A stretch of DNA of 35,973 nucleotides from a virus, in IMG/VR virus record IMGVR_UViG_3300015209_000002, positions 1-35,973 of that record; one strand, 5' to 3'. The notes under the pieces are model-generated. The model was not told where the DNA came from and searched no databases. It saw only the letters and a program-made list of their open reading frames with translations. This document shows positions 33,627 to 35,973 of this stretch, one piece after another. Positions within the stretch are counted from its first letter, which is position 1. Each line of letters opens with the position of its first letter. The position numbers were made by a program, and so were the translations under genes.

Positions 33627-34582
33627 GACTCGTTCCCCCAAGTGCTCCAGCCCAGGCGGCGGCGACGGGCGAACATGTCGAGAAACGGACCGTTGCTGGC
33701 CTTCTCGACGAGGTCGTAGAAGGAGTCGGGCTTGGCCGAATGGCGTCCGCGGGGCGCCTCGAAGTGGTTGCGGAGCGTGCGGTCATTGGTGGGTAGGCCG
33801 CCACGGGTGCCGAATAAGACGTGCTCGGTGCACGAGCGAAAGTAGTTGCCCATACCAATCTGCGGCTTCACCCATGTGAGAAGCGTCTTGTAGGTGAAGC
33901 CCCACGACTCCATGACGGTGAACGCCTCTCGCAGAAACCCGTTGGTTGTCCACAGGTACAGGTGGGCGGCGTCGGCGGCGGGCACGTCGAGGGCACACAG
34001 GGCCTCAATGGTCATGGTGGCGTAGTGGTCTTCGGCCGCCCCGCGCGTGGCGGTGTTGCCGTACTGCCAGGGCGGGTCGGCCACGACGGTGACGAACACG
34101 TCGGGAACCGCATCGGCGTCCCCCACAACGTGAAGTTGTGGGGTGCTTACTGACGCCCGCGTCTGCTTCGCCACCTTTAGGACGCCAGCGGTGGTCAACT
34201 CCTTTGCCTCGTTGTGCGCCTCCGCAATGCACGCCTCGAAGTCGGGTTCAGGCAGGGCAGCGATGCGCTGCCAGCGGGAGGACTGGTTGTGGTTGATGCC
34301 TGCTCCTCCCAGCGTGGGAGCGGCACCGTGCTGGTTCGGCTTCTTCGCCATACCGGTCAGTAACTCACCGGCCCTGCGCTCCGCCCGCAGCTTCAACTCG
34401 GCGCACTGGTTCTGCATCTCCAGGCCGTAGTTCGCCTGCTTGGCGTAGAGGCGCAGGGCCTCCGCCTTGTCTCGGATGGACTTCACCTCGTCCACCGTCC
34501 CAGCGGCTTCAAGCATCGCTCGGGCCTGCGTCAGCAGGGCGAGGGGAGCATCCGCCTCGGTGTTGACGGCGAGGTCCGTCAT
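33623..34582 (-). CDS. MT-A70 family adenine DNA methyltransferase
   Basis: 319 residues from ATG 34582. The catalytic motif DPPW lies at 169-172 (VTVVADPPWQYGNTATRG), followed by HLYLWTTNGFLREAFTVMES and KTLLTWVKPQIGMGNYFRSC, standard for MT-A70 enzymes that make N6-methyladenine. The N-terminal 140 residues form a helical ParB-linked-like extension (DEVKSIRDKAEALRLYAKQA; AELKLRAERRAGELL) seen in mobile-element members. No cognate nuclease is adjacent; protection against restriction is likely. Confidence 0.9.
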   Translation of the reverse strand: MTDLAVNTEADAPLALLTQARAMLEAAGTVDEVKSIRDKAEALRLYAKQANYGLEMQNQCAELKLRAERRAGELLTGMAKKPNQHGAAPTLGGAGINHNQSSRWQRIAALPEPDFEACIAEAHNEAKELTTAGVLKVAKQTRASVSTPQLHVVGDADAVPDVFVTVVADPPWQYGNTATRGAAEDHYATMTIEALCALDVPAADAAHLYLWTTNGFLREAFTVMESWGFTYKTLLTWVKPQIGMGNYFRSCTEHVLFGTRGGLPTNDRTLRNHFEAPRGRHSAKPDSFYDLVEKASNGPFLDMFARRRRLGWSTWGNES

Positions 34583-34617
34583 CGGTCCGGGTCCCCAAAC
34601 TCACCCAGGTCCGTCAC
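34579..34617 (-). CDS. 12-codon micro-cistron linking two genes
   Basis: GTG 34617 overlaps the previous TGA (GTGA) and its TGA overlaps the MT-A70 ATG (ATGA). The product is MTDLGEFGDPDR, close to the start of the Gam-like protein (MTDLDEFLDAP). It may be a translational bridge or the remnant of a duplicated gene start. Confidence 0.4.
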   Translation of the reverse strand: MTDLGEFGDPDR

Positions 34618-34799
34618 GGTGCCCACCCGTGCCCCGCCAGCACGTAGGCCGTGGCGGCGGCCAGGAAGGCCCGGTCGCTGGACGCCACCGCCGTCCCGTT
34701 GGCAACCAGGAGGGTGCTGACATCCTGCTCGTCGTAGGGCCGGTCCTTGCCTCGGTGCTCCAACCAAAACGGCGTGGTGGATCGCTCTGGGTGGGTCAC
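34614..34799 (-). CDS. 61-residue protein
   Basis: GTG 34799 overlaps the previous TGA. Soluble, charged: TPFWLEHRGKDRPYDEQDVS followed by an Ala-rich helix (DRAFLAAATAYVLAGHGW). No family recognised. Part of the early chain. Confidence 0.65.
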   Translation of the reverse strand: MTHPERSTTPFWLEHRGKDRPYDEQDVSTLLVANGTAVASSDRAFLAAATAYVLAGHGWAP

Positions 34800-35008
34800 G
34801 AAAACCCAACTCCCTCGTAATCGTGAGCGGTGGGGGCGTGGTCGGCACCGACGCCGAACCCGTCATGGCGCTGAGCGTGGGCCATCTCCAGCGTCTCCCG
34901 CGGAGTGTGCTCGGGGATGGGCAGGCCGTGGTGGTAGCGCATGTGGTGGAACAGGTCGTCGGGGTGGGTCGTGTCCGGGTGCCCCGTCCTTCGCTTCGTG
35001 GTTCTCAC
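34796..35008 (-). CDS. 70-residue His-rich protein
   Basis: GTG 35008 overlaps the upstream TGA. His-rich: THPDDLFHHMRYHHGLPIPE followed by TLEMAHAQRHDGFG. The spacing H-x2-HH-x3-HH...H-x3-H resembles small C/H-type zinc-binding phage proteins built on an H-x(n)-H helix pair. Function unknown. Confidence 0.68.
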   Translation of the reverse strand: MRTTKRRTGHPDTTHPDDLFHHMRYHHGLPIPEHTPRETLEMAHAQRHDGFGVGADHAPTAHDYEGVGFS

Positions 35009-35304
35009 CGCTCCACGTTCCCGAATTCGGCTGGCGTGTCGTCGCCGTCCAACGTGCGCCCCTCCCGCTGACAGTCGAAGCACCCGATCGTCTCCACCCC
35101 CGCCGCCTCCTGCGCCGCCTCCAGCCGGGACATGCCGCCCAGGTCAACGAGCAGCCCGCAAGCACGGCAGCGCACGGCAGCCGGCGCTTCGGGGCAGTCG
35201 CAGGCGGTCCACCGTTTGCCGCACCATCGGCACACGTGGTCAGCGACCGTTCCGCCGGCCCCGTCGCTGTCGGCCAGGGCCGGGCGGTAGGAGGGGGCGG
35301 TCAC
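35005..35304 (-). CDS. 99-residue multi-CxxC zinc protein
   Basis: GTG 35304 overlaps the DUF7666-like gene's TGA. CRWCGKRWTACDC, then RCRACG and CFDCQ provide four Cys pairs, enough for two zinc sites. The remainder is polar. It resembles other small zinc-ribbon proteins in the early region; a DNA or RNA contact role is likely. Confidence 0.7.
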   Translation of the reverse strand: MTAPSYRPALADSDGAGGTVADHVCRWCGKRWTACDCPEAPAAVRCRACGLLVDLGGMSRLEAAQEAAGVETIGCFDCQREGRTLDGDDTPAEFGNVER

Positions 35305-35973
35305 GACGCAACCAGCGCCCGGCCGTGGACATCGACCTCGACGCACCCCGGCGACACGACTCGGCGGGCTTTTATTTTGGCCGGGTAGTTGTCGTTGGCC
35401 CGCGGCGCCCGCATCTCGTCCACCCGCACCGGGCAGGCGACGAACCGGGTGAACGAGGCGTCGAAGGCCCCCGCCTCGTGCGGACTGGCGCAGAAGTGGA
35501 GCCCGCCGCCGCACTCTTGCTTGCCGCCGTCCCAATCGGCCGCCTCGGGTGTGGCGCCGGGCGAGTAGTCGGCGCCTCGCTGGCTGGCGAAGTCGTCCCG
35601 CACCGCCTTGTACAGCGTGGCGATGCCGTCGACCACCTCGACGCCCCTGTACTCGCACCACTCCTCGGCCGTCGTGGGGTGGGGCACGGTGATGATGACG
35701 CCGCCGTGGAGCGACGTGCGTGGCCCGTGGTCCTGGACGGCGACGAACTTCGAGGCCGTGACGGTGGCCGAGCCGGATGCCCTGACGGTGGCCGAGCCGG
35801 ATGCCCTGACGGTGGCCGAGCCGTAGGCCCTGACGGTGGCCGAGCCGTAGGCCGTGACGGTGGCCGAGCCGTAGGCCGTGACGGTGGCCGAGCCGGATGC
35901 CCTGACGGTGGCCGAGTCGTAGGCCGTGACGGTGGCCGAGCCGTAGGCCGTGACGGTGGCCGAGCCGTAGGCC
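35301..35973 (-). CDS. Solenoid-repeat protein with C-terminal DUF7666-like domain, 5' end missing
   Basis: The frame is open from TGA 35301 to the right edge. The N-terminal visible part is eight-residue repeats (ATVTAYGS, ATVRASGS and similar) from the 24-bp array, likely a beta-solenoid. After TASKFVAVQDHGPRTSLHGG comes a compact domain: KAVRDDFASQRGADYSPGAT, DWDGGKQECGGGLHFCASPH, RFVACPVRVDE, YPAKIKARRVVSP. I recognise this as a DUF7666-type domain found with such repeats in phage proteins. Function unknown; the start lies beyond the window. Confidence 0.78.
   Translation of the reverse strand, partial: AYGSATVTAYGSATVTAYDSATVRASGSATVTAYGSATVTAYGSATVRAYGSATVRASGSATVRASGSATVTASKFVAVQDHGPRTSLHGGVIITVPHPTTAEEWCEYRGVEVVDGIATLYKAVRDDFASQRGADYSPGATPEAADWDGGKQECGGGLHFCASPHEAGAFDASFTRFVACPVRVDEMRAPRANDNYPAKIKARRVVSPGCVEVDVHGRALVAS
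35760..35973. repeat. 24-bp tandem repeat at right edge (about 9 units)
   Basis: Eight complete 24-base units (GACGGTGGCCGAGCCGKAKGCC plus a CT or GT end) and a partial ninth reach the window edge. Units differ by few bases, so the array has expanded recently. It encodes the eight-residue solenoid repeat on the minus strand. Confidence 0.9.

Overview
This window is most of a high-GC, long-tailed (siphovirus-type) phage genome, or a prophage, of an actinobacterium. The sequence supports this through a WhiB-family regulator, heavy use of GTG starts, a leaderless-type promoter, strong G/C bias at third codon positions, and a complete HK97-type head and tail gene set. Nearly all genes are on the minus strand and are read from the right edge to the left edge. 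They are packed as 4-base ATGA/GTGA stop-start overlaps, so most of the window is probably a few long transcripts with coupled translation. Many real cistrons are only 12-60 codons long.

Layout in the direction of transcription (right to left). (1) 35973-28323: early/accessory region. It holds a solenoid-repeat DUF7666-like protein, several small Cys/His-rich proteins, an MT-A70 adenine methylase, a PD-(D/E)XK-like nuclease, a Mu Gam-like DNA-end protector, a Rad52-like annealing protein, a DUF7694-like protein, an RlpA-like lipoprotein, half of an N4/N6 DNA methylase, and WhiB. (2) 28326-23562: C5 cytosine methylase, an HTH protein, a promoter with an operator-like palindrome, the replication initiator with a probable origin (12-bp iterons) inside its gene, a possible helicase loader, and small proteins. 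(3) 23458-16305: HNH endonuclease, a PLD-fold protein, small and large terminase, portal, prohead protease, major capsid. (4) 16228-13925: fibre-like and repeat-containing structural proteins placed unusually between capsid and connector genes. (5) 13928-5131: head-tail connectors, tail terminator, major tail protein, tail chaperones with a -1 frameshift site, tape measure, distal and minor tail proteins. (6) 4998-2213: amidase endolysin followed by a run of small membrane and coiled-coil proteins. (7) 2216-895: a short plus-strand island with two genes driven by a near-consensus promoter, a tRNA and a 15-bp inverted repeat. (8) 894-1: three more minus-strand genes, the last cut off by the edge.

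Both window edges lie in short tandem repeats inside minus-strand genes (9-bp units on the left, 24-bp units on the right). This looks like a contig broken at repeats, and the two ends could be neighbours in a circular map. No integrase, repressor, DNA polymerase or helicase was recognised, so replication presumably relies on host machinery and lifestyle is undecided. The most notable observations are the origin embedded in the initiator gene, a tRNA with a glycine anticodon on an arginine-like body, the RlpA-like lipoprotein in the early region, the half methylase, and the fibre cluster between head genes.
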